A stretch of DNA of 64,000 nt from Bradyrhizobium altum (GTDB lineage: Bacteria; Pseudomonadota; Alphaproteobacteria; Rhizobiales; Xanthobacteraceae). Both the position numbers and the translations under genes were made by a program. This document shows positions 36,663 through 44,874 of this stretch, piece after piece. Location: NCBI RefSeq assembly GCF_020889705.1, contig NZ_JACMYP010000002.1:146272-210271 (forward strand), read 5' to 3'. Within the stretch, counting starts at the first letter, position 1. Each line of letters begins with the position of its first letter. The notes beneath the pieces were generated by a model. That model was not told the DNA's origin. It saw only the letters and a list, made by a program, of their open reading frames with translations, and ran no database searches.

Positions 36663-37166
36663 TCAGGTCTTCGTCATCGTGATCGTGACGCCGCGGATCT
36701 CGCCCTTGGAGTCGATCTGCACCACCTGCTTGGAGCCGTTGGTCTGCAGGTTCAGGTTGGCGGCAAAGCCGGAGGCCTCGACGAACACGTCGATCCGCCC
36801 GCCGCCTGCGGTGCCCTGCAAATTACCGAAGATGTTGCGGCTGGCCTCGCTCCAGTTGCCGGAGATCCGGTCGCCCTGGCTGGTGACGTCGCTGGAGAGG
36901 TCGAACTTGTAGCTGTCGCTGGCGCAATGCAGCGACTGCTTCAGGTTCATGCCCGATGGCGCTACCTTGTAATCCGCCTTGCAACGAATCCGTTCGGTCG
37001 TGCCGTTGGACAACGCCACCGTGCCCGTTCCGGTCCACGAGCCGGCAAAACCGGCAAATGGACCGTTGGCCTGGGCATGGACTGCGGAGGCAGACAGCAT
37101 CAGTGCGGCACCGACGCCCACAGCTCTGAGGGCCTGACCATAAAGGCTGGAACCAAACAGTTTCAT
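36663..37166 (-). CDS. Secreted protein of unknown function
   Basis: A 167-residue protein with a clear signal peptide (hydrophobic RAVGVGAALMLSASA, cleavage near VHAQA). The mature part is rich in Gly, Ser and Thr with alternating hydrophobic residues, suggesting an all-beta barrel. It has two cysteines (RIRCKADY and LHCASDS) that could form a disulfide. The repeated theme of SWTGTG and SGNWSE resembles lipocalin-like secreted proteins of rhizobia, but I do not recognise a named family. The ATG at 37166 is used; 37190 is possible. It is monocistronic and convergent with the exporter gene. Confidence 0.7.
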   Translation of the reverse strand: MKLFGSSLYGQALRAVGVGAALMLSASAVHAQANGPFAGFAGSWTGTGTVALSNGTTERIRCKADYKVAPSGMNLKQSLHCASDSYKFDLSSDVTSQGDRISGNWSEASRNIFGNLQGTAGGGRIDVFVEASGFAANLNLQTNGSKQVVQIDSKGEIRGVTITMTKT

Positions 37167-37571
37167 TGTGAATTTTCCCATCAAAATCAACGCCTCTTTC
37201 GCAAGAAAGCGTCTCGCCGCATCGAAGGTTTAGTGTCACCCAAGAATGTTAGGTTCAAACGACAGAAGCGGCGCGCGCGAGCCCTGTTGTCATCGAACAG
37301 AATCAGAAACCATTGGCCTCATGATGGCATGTAGCTTTGCGCGAGTGTGATCCGCAATACCCAAACGCGACAAAGTGATGGCATGAATCGCTATGTTAAA
37401 TCAATGGCTTAAGCGGGGGTTTACAGCGCCGCAAATTTAGCCGCATTTAGCAGTGCTTGTCGTCGGTCCGTTGCCGCGTTACGTGGCGTCTGCAATCCCC
37501 AAAATCCGTCCCGGCCATGCCGAAACGCGTTTCGGGAACAGATTTTCTGCTGTCGGAAATGAAGGAATACG
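37167..37571. promoter_or_regulatory. Divergent intergenic region with a 16-bp palindrome at 37520-37535
   Basis: No gene is seen in these 405 bases, which hold the promoters of the two small secreted-protein genes. A perfect 16-bp palindrome CCGAAACGCGTTTCGG lies at 37520-37535, 36 bp before the ATG of the Cys-rich protein, where a bound protein would cover the promoter or start of transcription. No local regulator gene is present. Confidence 0.5.
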
Positions 37572-37808
37572 ATGCGTAAATTTCTCCTGGCTGTTGCCGT
37601 GTTGTCGATCCCGCTCTCGTCCAGCGCCTTCGCCCAGCAGCAAGGGCGCGGTACGCCCGATGAGCAGAAGGCCTGCACGCGTGACGTGCAGCGTCACTGC
37701 CGTTCCGTGATCGATCAGGGCGACTTCACCATCCTCGCCTGTCTGCAGCAGAACCGCAGCAAGATCAGCGCCGCCTGCGACCAGGTGCTGAAGACCCACG
37801 GCCAATAA
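37572..37808 (+). CDS. Small periplasmic cysteine-rich-repeat protein
   Basis: A 78-residue protein with a signal peptide (FLLAVAVLSIPLSSSAFA, cleavage before QQQ). The mature 57 residues contain four cysteines in the pattern C-x8-C-x13-C-x11-C, with CTRDVQRHC and ACLQQNRSKISAAC. This matches the cysteine-rich repeat first named in the Golgi protein GLG1 and common as single copies in rhizobia. The cysteines probably form two disulfides in the periplasm. Function is unknown. It lies just upstream of hpnC, but 195 bp and separate symmetric sites lie between, so a link to hopanoids is not shown. Confidence 0.8.
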   Translation: MRKFLLAVAVLSIPLSSSAFAQQQGRGTPDEQKACTRDVQRHCRSVIDQGDFTILACLQQNRSKISAACDQVLKTHGQ

Positions 37809-37867
37809 GACCGAATTCAGGTCTCAGGGACCGCTATCAATGCCGCGGCTGGCAGCCATGCCGGCCG

Positions 37868-37891
37868 CGGTCACATATGCTGGCGGTCACA
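37868..37891 (+). promoter_or_regulatory. Tandem CGGTCACA repeats upstream of hpnC
   Basis: CGGTCACA occurs at 37868-37875 and again at 37884-37891, 16 bases apart start to start, about 115 bp before hpnC. Such direct repeats can bind a response regulator dimer. No known motif is matched, so this is a candidate only. Confidence 0.3.
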
Positions 37892-38003
37892 GATAGCATT
37901 GGTTTTGGTGGCGTATTCCCCTATATGGGGCTCGCAAATCCCCCGCATGCGCCTGACCGTCCGCGCCTGCGTCGTGCCATGACCAGTGTAGCCCAAATTT
38001 CCC

Positions 38004-38882
38004 ATGACCACCGCGAGCGACCTGCGATCCGGAAAGACCCACCGCGACGAGAATTTTCCGGTCGCGTCGTGGATCATTCATCCGCGGCATCGTGCCTTGA
38101 TCCTGGCTTTCTATAATTTCGTCCGCACCGCCGACGATATCGCCGATCACGCCACGCTGCCGGCCGAGGAGAAGCTGCGGTATCTCGACCTCATGGAGGC
38201 CGAGCTGCTCGGCAATGGCGATAGCCAGAAGGAAGCGGTCAGCCTGCGCCGTGCCTTCGCCGAGCGCGGCATGCCGCCGCGGCATGCGCTCGACGTGCTG
38301 GTGGCGTTCCGCCTCGACGTCACCAAGCTGCGCTACGAAAACTGGGACGACGTGATCGACTACTGCCGTTACTCGGCGATGCCGGTCGGACGCTTCATGC
38401 TCGACGTGCATGGCGAGGATATTTCGACCTGGGCGGCGTCGGACGCGCTTTGCGCCGGATTGCAGATCAACAACCATCTGCAGGACTGCGGCAAGGACTA
38501 CCGGAACCTGAACCGCGTCTATCTGCCGCGCGATGCGTTGGCCGCTACGGGTGCGACCGTCGAGATGCTCGGCGAGGCGAAGTCGCAGCCGGCCCTGCTC
38601 AAATGCCTGCAGGCGCTCGCGCTGCGCACCGCGGCGCTGCTCGACCAGAGCAAGTCGCTCGCCGCCGAAGTGAAGGATTTCCGGCTCGGGCTCGAGATCT
38701 CGGTGATCCAGGCGTTCGCCGACAAGATCGTGAACATACTGAAGGTGCGCGATCCGCTCAGCGAGCGCGTGCATCTGAGCCCGGTCGAATTGCTGTTGCA
38801 GAGCCTTGGCGGCGTCGCCGGCGAGACCGCGCGGCGGGCGATCGGACGGCGTGCGGTCTCCAAGACGGCGGCAGGGGCATGA
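38004..38882 (+). CDS. hpnC: Hydroxysqualene synthase HpnC
   Basis: A 292-residue trans-isoprenyl synthase-fold protein. The first acidic motif is FVRTADDIADH and the second is LQDCGKDYRN, which bind Mg-diphosphate. In the bacterial three-enzyme route, HpnD makes presqualene diphosphate from two farnesyl diphosphates, HpnC turns it into hydroxysqualene, and HpnE reduces this to squalene. The N-terminal HRDENFPVASWIIHPRHR is typical for HpnC. It is the first gene of hpnCDE-shc-hpnG and overlaps hpnD by four bases (ATGA). Confidence 0.95.
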   Translation: MTTASDLRSGKTHRDENFPVASWIIHPRHRALILAFYNFVRTADDIADHATLPAEEKLRYLDLMEAELLGNGDSQKEAVSLRRAFAERGMPPRHALDVLVAFRLDVTKLRYENWDDVIDYCRYSAMPVGRFMLDVHGEDISTWAASDALCAGLQINNHLQDCGKDYRNLNRVYLPRDALAATGATVEMLGEAKSQPALLKCLQALALRTAALLDQSKSLAAEVKDFRLGLEISVIQAFADKIVNILKVRDPLSERVHLSPVELLLQSLGGVAGETARRAIGRRAVSKTAAGA

Positions 38883-39715
38883 GTGCTGAGGCGGCGGCCA
38901 ACGCAAATTACGGAAGCACCGCGTCGGGCAGCTCGTTCTATGCCGCGATGCGCATCCTGCCGCACGCGCAGCGCGAGGCGATGTTCCAGATCTACAGCTT
39001 CTGCCGGCAGGTCGACGACATCGCCGATTCCGACGGTCCGCGGCCGGAGCGCCTGGCCGCCTTGCAGCAGTGGCGCGACGATATCGACGCGCTGTATGCG
39101 GGGCATCCGCCGGAGCGGCTGAGGGACTATGTCGCGTCGGTGAAGGCCTTCGGCCTCAAGCGCGAGGATTTCGTCGCGATCGTCGACGGCATGGAGATGG
39201 ACGTGCCGCAGGACATCCGCGCGCCTGATCTCGCGACGCTCGACCTGTATTGCGATCGCGTCGCGAGCGCGGTCGGCCGGCTATCGGTGCGCGTGTTCGG
39301 CCTGCCCGAGGAGGACGGCATCCAGCTCGCCTACCATCTGGGCCGCGCGCTGCAGCTCACCAACATCCTGCGCGACATCGACGAGGATGCCGGTCTCGGC
39401 CGGCTCTATCTGCCGCGCGAATGGCTCTGGCACGCCGGCATCACCAACAACGACCCGGCCCGCGTCACCGCCGACCGCGCGCTGCCGAAAGTCTGCGCGC
39501 CGCTTGCCGAGCGCGCCAAGATGCACTTCCAGAAGTCCGACGAGATCATGAAGCGCAATTCGCGCCGCGCCGTGCGCGCGCCGCGGATCATGTCGAAATA
39601 CTACCGCGCGATCCTCGATCTCCTGATCGCGCGCGGCTTCGCCGCTCCGCGTGAGCCGGTGCGTGTGTCCAAGGCAGCCAAGATCGGCATTCTTCTTCGT
39701 TACGCGATCATCTGA
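38879..39715 (+). CDS. hpnD: Presqualene diphosphate synthase HpnD
   Basis: A 278-residue protein of the squalene/phytoene synthase family. Acidic motifs are FCRQVDDIADSDG and LTNILRDIDEDAGLGR, the latter matching the second Asp-rich motif exactly. It condenses two farnesyl diphosphates head to head. The ATG at 38879 overlaps the hpnC stop; longer in-frame versions would lie inside hpnC and are not real. The stop overlaps the hpnE start (TGATG), so hpnC, D and E are translationally coupled. Confidence 0.95.
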   Translation: MSAEAAANANYGSTASGSSFYAAMRILPHAQREAMFQIYSFCRQVDDIADSDGPRPERLAALQQWRDDIDALYAGHPPERLRDYVASVKAFGLKREDFVAIVDGMEMDVPQDIRAPDLATLDLYCDRVASAVGRLSVRVFGLPEEDGIQLAYHLGRALQLTNILRDIDEDAGLGRLYLPREWLWHAGITNNDPARVTADRALPKVCAPLAERAKMHFQKSDEIMKRNSRRAVRAPRIMSKYYRAILDLLIARGFAAPREPVRVSKAAKIGILLRYAII

Positions 39716-40965
39716 TGCAAAAGACCGTTCATATCATCGGTGCCGGTATTTCTGGCCTCTCCGCGGCCGTGCGGCTCGCCAATGGCGGCTACAAGGTTGC
39801 CGTCCACGAGGCGACGCAGCAGGCCGGCGGCCGCTGCCGCTCCTATTTCGACGCTGCAACCAATCTCACCATCGACAACGGCAACCATCTGCTGCTGTCG
39901 GGCAACCGCCACGCGCTGAGCTACGCGCGTTCGATCGGCACCGAGGCAGGCCTCGTGGGACCTGCGCGCGCGCAGTTTCCGTTCGTCGATCTGGCCTCCG
40001 GCCAGCGCTGGCAGCTCGACCTCGGCGATTCCCGCCTGCCTCTGTGGGTGTTCGACGAGGCGCGCCGCGTTCCCGACACCGGCCTGCGCGATTATCTCGC
40101 ATTGGCGCCGCTGGCCTGGGCCGGCACCGACGCGCTGGTCGGCAACACGATTCCCTGCAAGGGCACGCTGTATGACCGCCTGGTGCAGCCGCTGCTGCTC
40201 GCCGCATTGAACGTCGATCCGCCGGAGGGCTCGGCCGGGCTTGCCGGCGCCATCGTGCGCGAGACGCTGCTCGCCGGCGGGCAGGCCTGCCGTCCGCTGA
40301 TCGCGCGCGACGGCCTGAGCTCGGTGCTGATCGAGCCGGCCGTGAAGCTGCTGCAGGAGCGGGGCCACAGCGTCCAGTTCAGTCACGAATTGCGTACGCT
40401 TGGCATATCGGGTGATCGCATCAGTGAGCTCGACTTCGGCGGTGGCGACAAGATCACGCTGGCGGCCGACGATGCCGTGGTGCTCGCGGTGCCGCCGCGC
40501 GCCGCGGCAACCCTGCTGCCCGGCCTGAAAACCCCGACCAAATTCCGTGCCATCGTGAACGCGCATTTCCGCGTCGATCCACCGCGCGACGCCGCGCCCA
40601 TTCTCGGCGTGGTCGGCGGCCTCGTGGAGTGGCTGTTCGCGTTCCCGCAGCGGCTTTCGGTGACGATCAGCAACGGCGACCGCCTGGTCGATATGCCGCG
40701 CGAGGAGCTCGCGCAGGCGATCTGGCGGGACATCTGCAAGGCATCCGGCGTTTCCGGCGACTTGCCGCCGTGGCAGATCGTGCGCGAGCGCCGCGCCACA
40801 TTTGAGGCGACGCCGGAACAGAACGCCCTGCGTCCGGGGCCCGGAACGGCGCAAAAAAACCTGTTCCTTGCCGGCGACTGGACTGCTACCGGGTTGCCGG
40901 CAACCATCGAGGGGTCGGTGCGGTCGGGTGATCGCGCCGCAGATCTGGTTCTGGTCAGGCGCTAG
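39715..40965 (+). CDS. hpnE: Hydroxysqualene dehydroxylase HpnE
   Basis: A 416-residue FAD-dependent amine-oxidase/phytoene-desaturase-type protein. The dinucleotide-binding motif HIIGAGISGLSAAVRLA is at the N-terminus, followed by AGGRCRSYFD; the C-terminal FLAGDWTATGLPATIEGSV closes the FAD site. It reduces hydroxysqualene to squalene. It follows hpnD with a one-base overlap and is followed by a dispersed repeat and shc. Length and order match the hopanoid clusters of related bacteria. Confidence 0.93.
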   Translation: MQKTVHIIGAGISGLSAAVRLANGGYKVAVHEATQQAGGRCRSYFDAATNLTIDNGNHLLLSGNRHALSYARSIGTEAGLVGPARAQFPFVDLASGQRWQLDLGDSRLPLWVFDEARRVPDTGLRDYLALAPLAWAGTDALVGNTIPCKGTLYDRLVQPLLLAALNVDPPEGSAGLAGAIVRETLLAGGQACRPLIARDGLSSVLIEPAVKLLQERGHSVQFSHELRTLGISGDRISELDFGGGDKITLAADDAVVLAVPPRAAATLLPGLKTPTKFRAIVNAHFRVDPPRDAAPILGVVGGLVEWLFAFPQRLSVTISNGDRLVDMPREELAQAIWRDICKASGVSGDLPPWQIVRERRATFEATPEQNALRPGPGTAQKNLFLAGDWTATGLPATIEGSVRSGDRAADLVLVRR

Positions 40966-40980
40966 ATTCGACCGATTGGA

Positions 40981-41074
40981 GCGTTTTCGAGCGAAGTGGT
41001 TACCGGTTCGCGTGAAGAAAACGCGACCAAACAAACGGACAAGAGCGTGATCCGATGCAATCGGATCATGCTCT
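40981..41074. repeat. Two-hairpin dispersed repeat, family E copy 1
   Basis: The head hairpin starts GCGTTTTC (40981-40988) and closes with GAAAACGC (41017-41024), with an inner GCGAA/TTCGC stem. The tail hairpin pairs 41042-41056 with 41060-41074 (15-base arms, one wobble) around loop GCA. The head is almost identical to 62340-62383, but the tail sequence differs. It occupies the hpnE-shc gap, and any longer start for shc would run through it. Confidence 0.8.
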
Positions 41075-41130
41075 GGAGCGAGCCGCGGCTTTCGATCAGC
41101 CGGCCCGCAATGAAGAGGATATCGAGCGAA

Positions 41131-43092
41131 ATGCTTTCGAGAGATCACAGCGTCGCAGTCGATCCGGTCGCGCTGGAGAAGAGCATCTCCAAGGCAACCG
41201 AAGCGCTGCTCGGCTATCGCCAGTCCGACGGGCACTGGATATTCGAGCTCGAGGCCGACAGCACCATTCCGGCCGAGTACATCCTGCTGCGTCACTACCT
41301 GGCCGAGCCCGTCGACGCCGCGCTCGAGGCCAAGCTCGGCAACTATCTGCGCCGCGTCCAGGGCGCGCATGGCGGCTGGCCGCTGGTGCATGACGGCCCG
41401 TTCGACATGAGCGCCAGCGTGAAGTCGTACTTCGCGCTGAAGATGATCGGCGACTCCGTCGACGCGCCGCACATGGTACGGGCGCGCGAGGCGATCCGTT
41501 CGCGCGGCGGGGCTTCGGGCAGCAACGTGTTCACGCGCTTCATGCTTGCGCTCTATGGCGTCGTGACCTGGCGCGCGACGCCGGTGCTGCCGATCGAGAT
41601 CATGCTGCTGCCGATGTGGTCGCCGTTCCACATCAACAAGATCTCCTACTGGGCGCGCACCACCATGGTGCCGCTGATGGTGCTCGCCGCGCTGAAGCCG
41701 CGTGCCAAGAATCCGAAGGGCGTCGGCATCGACGAATTGTTCCTGGAGGATCCGAAATCGGTCCGCATGGCGCCGAAGGCGCCGCATCAGAGCGCGAGCT
41801 GGTTCTATCTGTTCCGCTCGCTCGACGCCGTGCTGCGCGTGATCGAGCCGATGTTTCCGAAGCGCCTGCGCCAGCGCGCGATCGACGCCGCGCTCGCCTT
41901 CACCGAAGAGCGGTTGAACGGCGAAGACGGCATGGGCGCGATCTATCCGCCGATGGCCAACATCGTCATGATGTATGAGGCGCTCGGCAAGGACGAGAAT
42001 TTCCCGCCGCGCGCCGTCACCCGCCGCGGCATCGACAAGCTGCTGGTGGTCGGCGAGCACGAGGCCTATTGCCAGCCCTGCGTCTCGCCGGTGTGGGACA
42101 CCGCGCTGACCTGTCACGCGCTGCAGGAAGCGGGCAGCGACGATACGCTCGCCAAGGCCAAGCAGGGGCTCGACTGGCTGAAGCCGCGCCAGGTGCTGGA
42201 GCTGAAGGGCGACTGGGCGGTCAAGGCGCCGGATGTCCGCCCCGGCGGCTGGGCGTTCCAGTACAACAACGACCACTATCCCGATCTCGACGACACCGCG
42301 GTGGTCGTGATGGCGATGGATCGCGCGCGGCGTCATACCGGAACCCGGGAGTACGACGAGGCGATCGCGCGTGGCCGCGAGTGGATCGAGGGGCTGCAGA
42401 GTCGCGACGGCGGCTGGGCGGCGTTCGACGCCAACAATCTCGAATATTACCTCAACAACATCCCGTTCTCCGATCACGGCGCCTTGCTCGATCCGCCGAC
42501 CGAGGATGTCACGGCGCGCTGCATCTCGATGCTGGGCCAACTCGGCGAGACCGCGGAGAGCAGCAAGGCGATGGCCGACGGTATCGCCTATCTGCGCCGC
42601 ACCCAGCTGGCCGAGGGCTCCTGGTACGGCCGCTGGGGCCTGAATTACGTCTACGGCACCTGGTCGGTGCTCTCCGCGCTAAATGTCGCAGGGATCGATC
42701 GCAACGACCCGATGATTCGGAAAGCGGTCGATTGGCTGGCGTCAGTCCAGAATCAGGACGGTGGCTGGGGCGAGGACGCCGTCAGTTACCGGCTGGATTA
42801 CAAGGGTTATGAAGTTGCGCCGTCGACCTCCTCACAAACGGCATGGGCCTTGCTTGGATTGATGGCGGCCGGAGAGGTCGAAAATCCCGCCGTTGCGCGG
42901 GGGGTGGAGTACCTAAAGGCAACACAGACGGAAAAAGGGCTGTGGGACGAGCAGCGATACACAGCTACGGGGTTTCCGCGGGTATTTTACTTGCGATATC
43001 ATGGCTACTCGAAGTTCTTTCCGCTCTGGGCGCTGGCGCGGTATCGGAATTTGAGAAGCACCAATAGCAGGGTGGTAGGGGTCGGGATGTGA
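41131..43092 (+). CDS. shc: Squalene-hopene cyclase
   Basis: A 653-residue cyclase, the usual length in this group. The catalytic acid motif is D385-L-D387-D388 in YPDLDDTAVV, and QW-type repeats (QSRDGGWAAF, QNQDGGWGED, EGSWYGRWG) recur through both alpha-barrel domains. It folds squalene into hopene at the inner membrane surface, the core hopanoid step. The ATG at 41131 has GAGCGA upstream and avoids the repeat at 40981-41074; an ATG at 41110 is also possible. Its stop overlaps the GTG start of hpnG. Also called hpnF. Confidence 0.96.
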   Translation: MLSRDHSVAVDPVALEKSISKATEALLGYRQSDGHWIFELEADSTIPAEYILLRHYLAEPVDAALEAKLGNYLRRVQGAHGGWPLVHDGPFDMSASVKSYFALKMIGDSVDAPHMVRAREAIRSRGGASGSNVFTRFMLALYGVVTWRATPVLPIEIMLLPMWSPFHINKISYWARTTMVPLMVLAALKPRAKNPKGVGIDELFLEDPKSVRMAPKAPHQSASWFYLFRSLDAVLRVIEPMFPKRLRQRAIDAALAFTEERLNGEDGMGAIYPPMANIVMMYEALGKDENFPPRAVTRRGIDKLLVVGEHEAYCQPCVSPVWDTALTCHALQEAGSDDTLAKAKQGLDWLKPRQVLELKGDWAVKAPDVRPGGWAFQYNNDHYPDLDDTAVVVMAMDRARRHTGTREYDEAIARGREWIEGLQSRDGGWAAFDANNLEYYLNNIPFSDHGALLDPPTEDVTARCISMLGQLGETAESSKAMADGIAYLRRTQLAEGSWYGRWGLNYVYGTWSVLSALNVAGIDRNDPMIRKAVDWLASVQNQDGGWGEDAVSYRLDYKGYEVAPSTSSQTAWALLGLMAAGEVENPAVARGVEYLKATQTEKGLWDEQRYTATGFPRVFYLRYHGYSKFFPLWALARYRNLRSTNSRVVGVGM

Positions 43093-43844
43093 TTGTTGAG
43101 GCGGGGGCCGCCGAGACCGTGGGCAGTAGAATTGATCCTCGGCCGGTATTGATTGTGACTGGATTGGTGCAGGAGGCCCGCATCGCAGCCGGTCCCGGCA
43201 TGATCGTGATCTGCAGCTCGAGCGATCCGCAGCAGCTGCGTGAATTGCTGGCGACGCTGGATCCGACGAGCTTCCGTGGCGTGATTTCGTTCGGCGTGGC
43301 CGGCGGGCTCGATCCGTCGCTGAAGTCGGGCGACGTCGTGGTCGCGACCGAGGTGATGTCCGGCGATACCCGTTTCCTGGCCGCATCCGCCCTGAACGAA
43401 GAGATGATCGCCAGCGCCGCGCTGAAGCGCCGCCGGATCGTCCGCGGGGGGCTTGCCGGCGTCGAACAGGTGATCGCGGCGAAGGCCTGCAAGGCCGCCC
43501 TGCGCTCGATGACGGGCGCAGCCGCAGTCGACATGGAAAGCCATATCGCGGCAGCCTATGCCGCCAAGGCGGGCGTTCCGTTCGCCGCGCTGCGCGTGAT
43601 CAGCGATCCCGCGCACCGGGCGCTGCCCGAGCTTGCGAAATCCGCGGTGAAGCCGAACGGCGACATCGACCTACGCAAGGTGCTGCGCGGCATCGTGCGC
43701 AATCCGCGGACGCTGCGGGCGCTGGTGTCGACCGGAATCGATTTCAATCGCGCGCTGCGCTCGCTGCGCAGCTGCCGCGGCTTCCTGCTCGGCAGCGACG
43801 TGCTGATGCCGGTGGAAGACGTGCTGGTGGCGAAGGCGGCCTGA
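43089..43844 (+). CDS. hpnG: Hopanoid nucleosidase/phosphorylase HpnG
   Basis: A 251-residue member of the nucleoside phosphorylase family. Motifs include GVISFGVAGGLDPS and AVDMESHIAAAYAAK, the latter holding the conserved Met-Glu ribose-binding pair. HpnG removes adenine from adenosylhopane, the product of HpnH, on the way to bacteriohopanetetrol and aminotriol. Translation starts at GTG 43089 overlapping the shc stop (GTGA). It is the last gene of the hpnC-to-hpnG operon and is followed by a strong terminator. Confidence 0.92.
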   Translation: MIVEAGAAETVGSRIDPRPVLIVTGLVQEARIAAGPGMIVICSSSDPQQLRELLATLDPTSFRGVISFGVAGGLDPSLKSGDVVVATEVMSGDTRFLAASALNEEMIASAALKRRRIVRGGLAGVEQVIAAKACKAALRSMTGAAAVDMESHIAAAYAAKAGVPFAALRVISDPAHRALPELAKSAVKPNGDIDLRKVLRGIVRNPRTLRALVSTGIDFNRALRSLRSCRGFLLGSDVLMPVEDVLVAKAA

Positions 43845-43913
43845 TCCAGCTGTCCCGGTCAGGACGGCGTTGCTCGCCGCACCAGGCTCAAAAACAATCA
43901 AGCTCAGAATAGA

Positions 43914-43942
43914 GGCCCGATCGCATCGCGATCGGGCCTTTT
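43914..43942 (+). terminator. Rho-independent terminator after hpnG
   Basis: A perfect 11-base stem, GGCCCGATCGC (43914-43924) with GCGATCGGGCC (43928-43938), loop ATC, then TTTT. It ends the hpnC-to-hpnG transcript and isolates the following TetR module. Confidence 0.85.
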
Positions 43943-44229
43943 GCTTTGGTGCCTGATGGTTGGTTCGATGCCACGCCGATCGGGGGCCGGGCATTCAGCG
44001 GGCGATTTGCCGGGCGTGCATTTGCCGGCTTGCGGGCGGGAGACCCGCGAGGCCTGTTCCTGCCTGCGCGTGGCACGGCAAGTCTCCGACGATCCTGGAA
44101 GCCCAGCCACGGCGTCCGCGGGCGGTGTGCGCCGTCCTGCGACCTCGGATCGCCCCGTGGATGCTTGACAGATACCGGCATTCGACCGAATATGAATTAT
44201 GATCCTGTATTCATGAATTAAGGTTCACT
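43943..44229. promoter_or_regulatory. Upstream region of the TetR module, with candidate operator 44192-44214
   Basis: The first 220 bases are GC-rich with no gene seen. A TTGACA -35 hexamer is at 44165-44170. Close to the TetR start, ATGAAT (44192-44197) and ATTCAT (44209-44214) form an inverted repeat with 11-base spacing, and ATGAATTA occurs twice (44192 and 44213). This fits a self-regulating TetR operator over the promoter. Confidence 0.5.
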
Positions 44230-44874
44230 ATGGCAATCGCAGCGGTTCGCCTCAACCAACTGGTCGAGACCAAGGCCCGCATTCTGGATGCCGCGAGGGC
44301 CGCCGTGGCGCTGAGTGGGTGGAAGGACGCCCAGATCGCCCTGATCGCCTCACGGGCCGGCGTGGCCACGGGCAGCGTGTATCGCTACTTCGACTCGAAG
44401 GCGGACCTGTACGCGCAGGTGCTCGCCCTGGTTTCCGAGCGCGAGGTGGCCGTCGTCGCCGCGATTGTCGAGGCGGAGGGATCCGCGTCCCAGTGTCTGG
44501 TGGACGCGATCTACACCTTCTCGGTCCGGGCGATGCGCGGCCGCCGTCTGGCCTATGCGTTGATCGCCGAACCCTGTGAGCCCGAGATCGACGCGGCGCG
44601 CCTGAAATACCGGGCGGCCCTGGCCGACCAGATCGCAAGGCTGGTTCGGCGCGGCATCGCCAACGGCGAGTTCGTCGATATCGATGCGAATGTCGCGGCA
44701 TCCTGCGTGGCCGGCGCTTTCATGGAGGCGCTGGTTGGTCCGCTGGCGCCCGAAGCAGCCCCGGACTCCGACGCGGCAAAGGCGATCGCTCAGACGATAG
44801 CGGGACTTTCCGCGCGCATGCTGTTTCGCCATCCCGCGCCTGAATTGACTCCTGTATCGAGAGTTTCCGCATGA
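44230..44874 (+). CDS. TetR-family transcriptional regulator
   Basis: A 214-residue regulator. The N-terminal helix-turn-helix (about residues 12-58) shows RILDAARAAVALSG and the recognition helix ASRAGVATGSVYRYFDSKADLY; the rest is a helical ligand domain typical of acyl-CoA- or fatty-acid-responsive members. It overlaps the acyl-CoA dehydrogenase gene by four bases (ATGA), so it is the first gene of the four-gene module and probably its repressor. The symmetric site just upstream supports self-control. Ligand unknown. Confidence 0.88.
   Translation: MAIAAVRLNQLVETKARILDAARAAVALSGWKDAQIALIASRAGVATGSVYRYFDSKADLYAQVLALVSEREVAVVAAIVEAEGSASQCLVDAIYTFSVRAMRGRRLAYALIAEPCEPEIDAARLKYRAALADQIARLVRRGIANGEFVDIDANVAASCVAGAFMEALVGPLAPEAAPDSDAAKAIAQTIAGLSARMLFRHPAPELTPVSRVSA

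Noticed and set aside
40996..41130. Longer N-terminus for squalene-hopene cyclase
   Set aside because: The extra codons are translated from a dispersed repeat that also occurs in a non-coding gap at 62340-62435.
39700..42540. A 946-codon open frame antisense to hpnE and shc
   Set aside because: It is a shadow of the well-supported hpnE and shc genes, low in complexity and without recognisable domains or a ribosome site.
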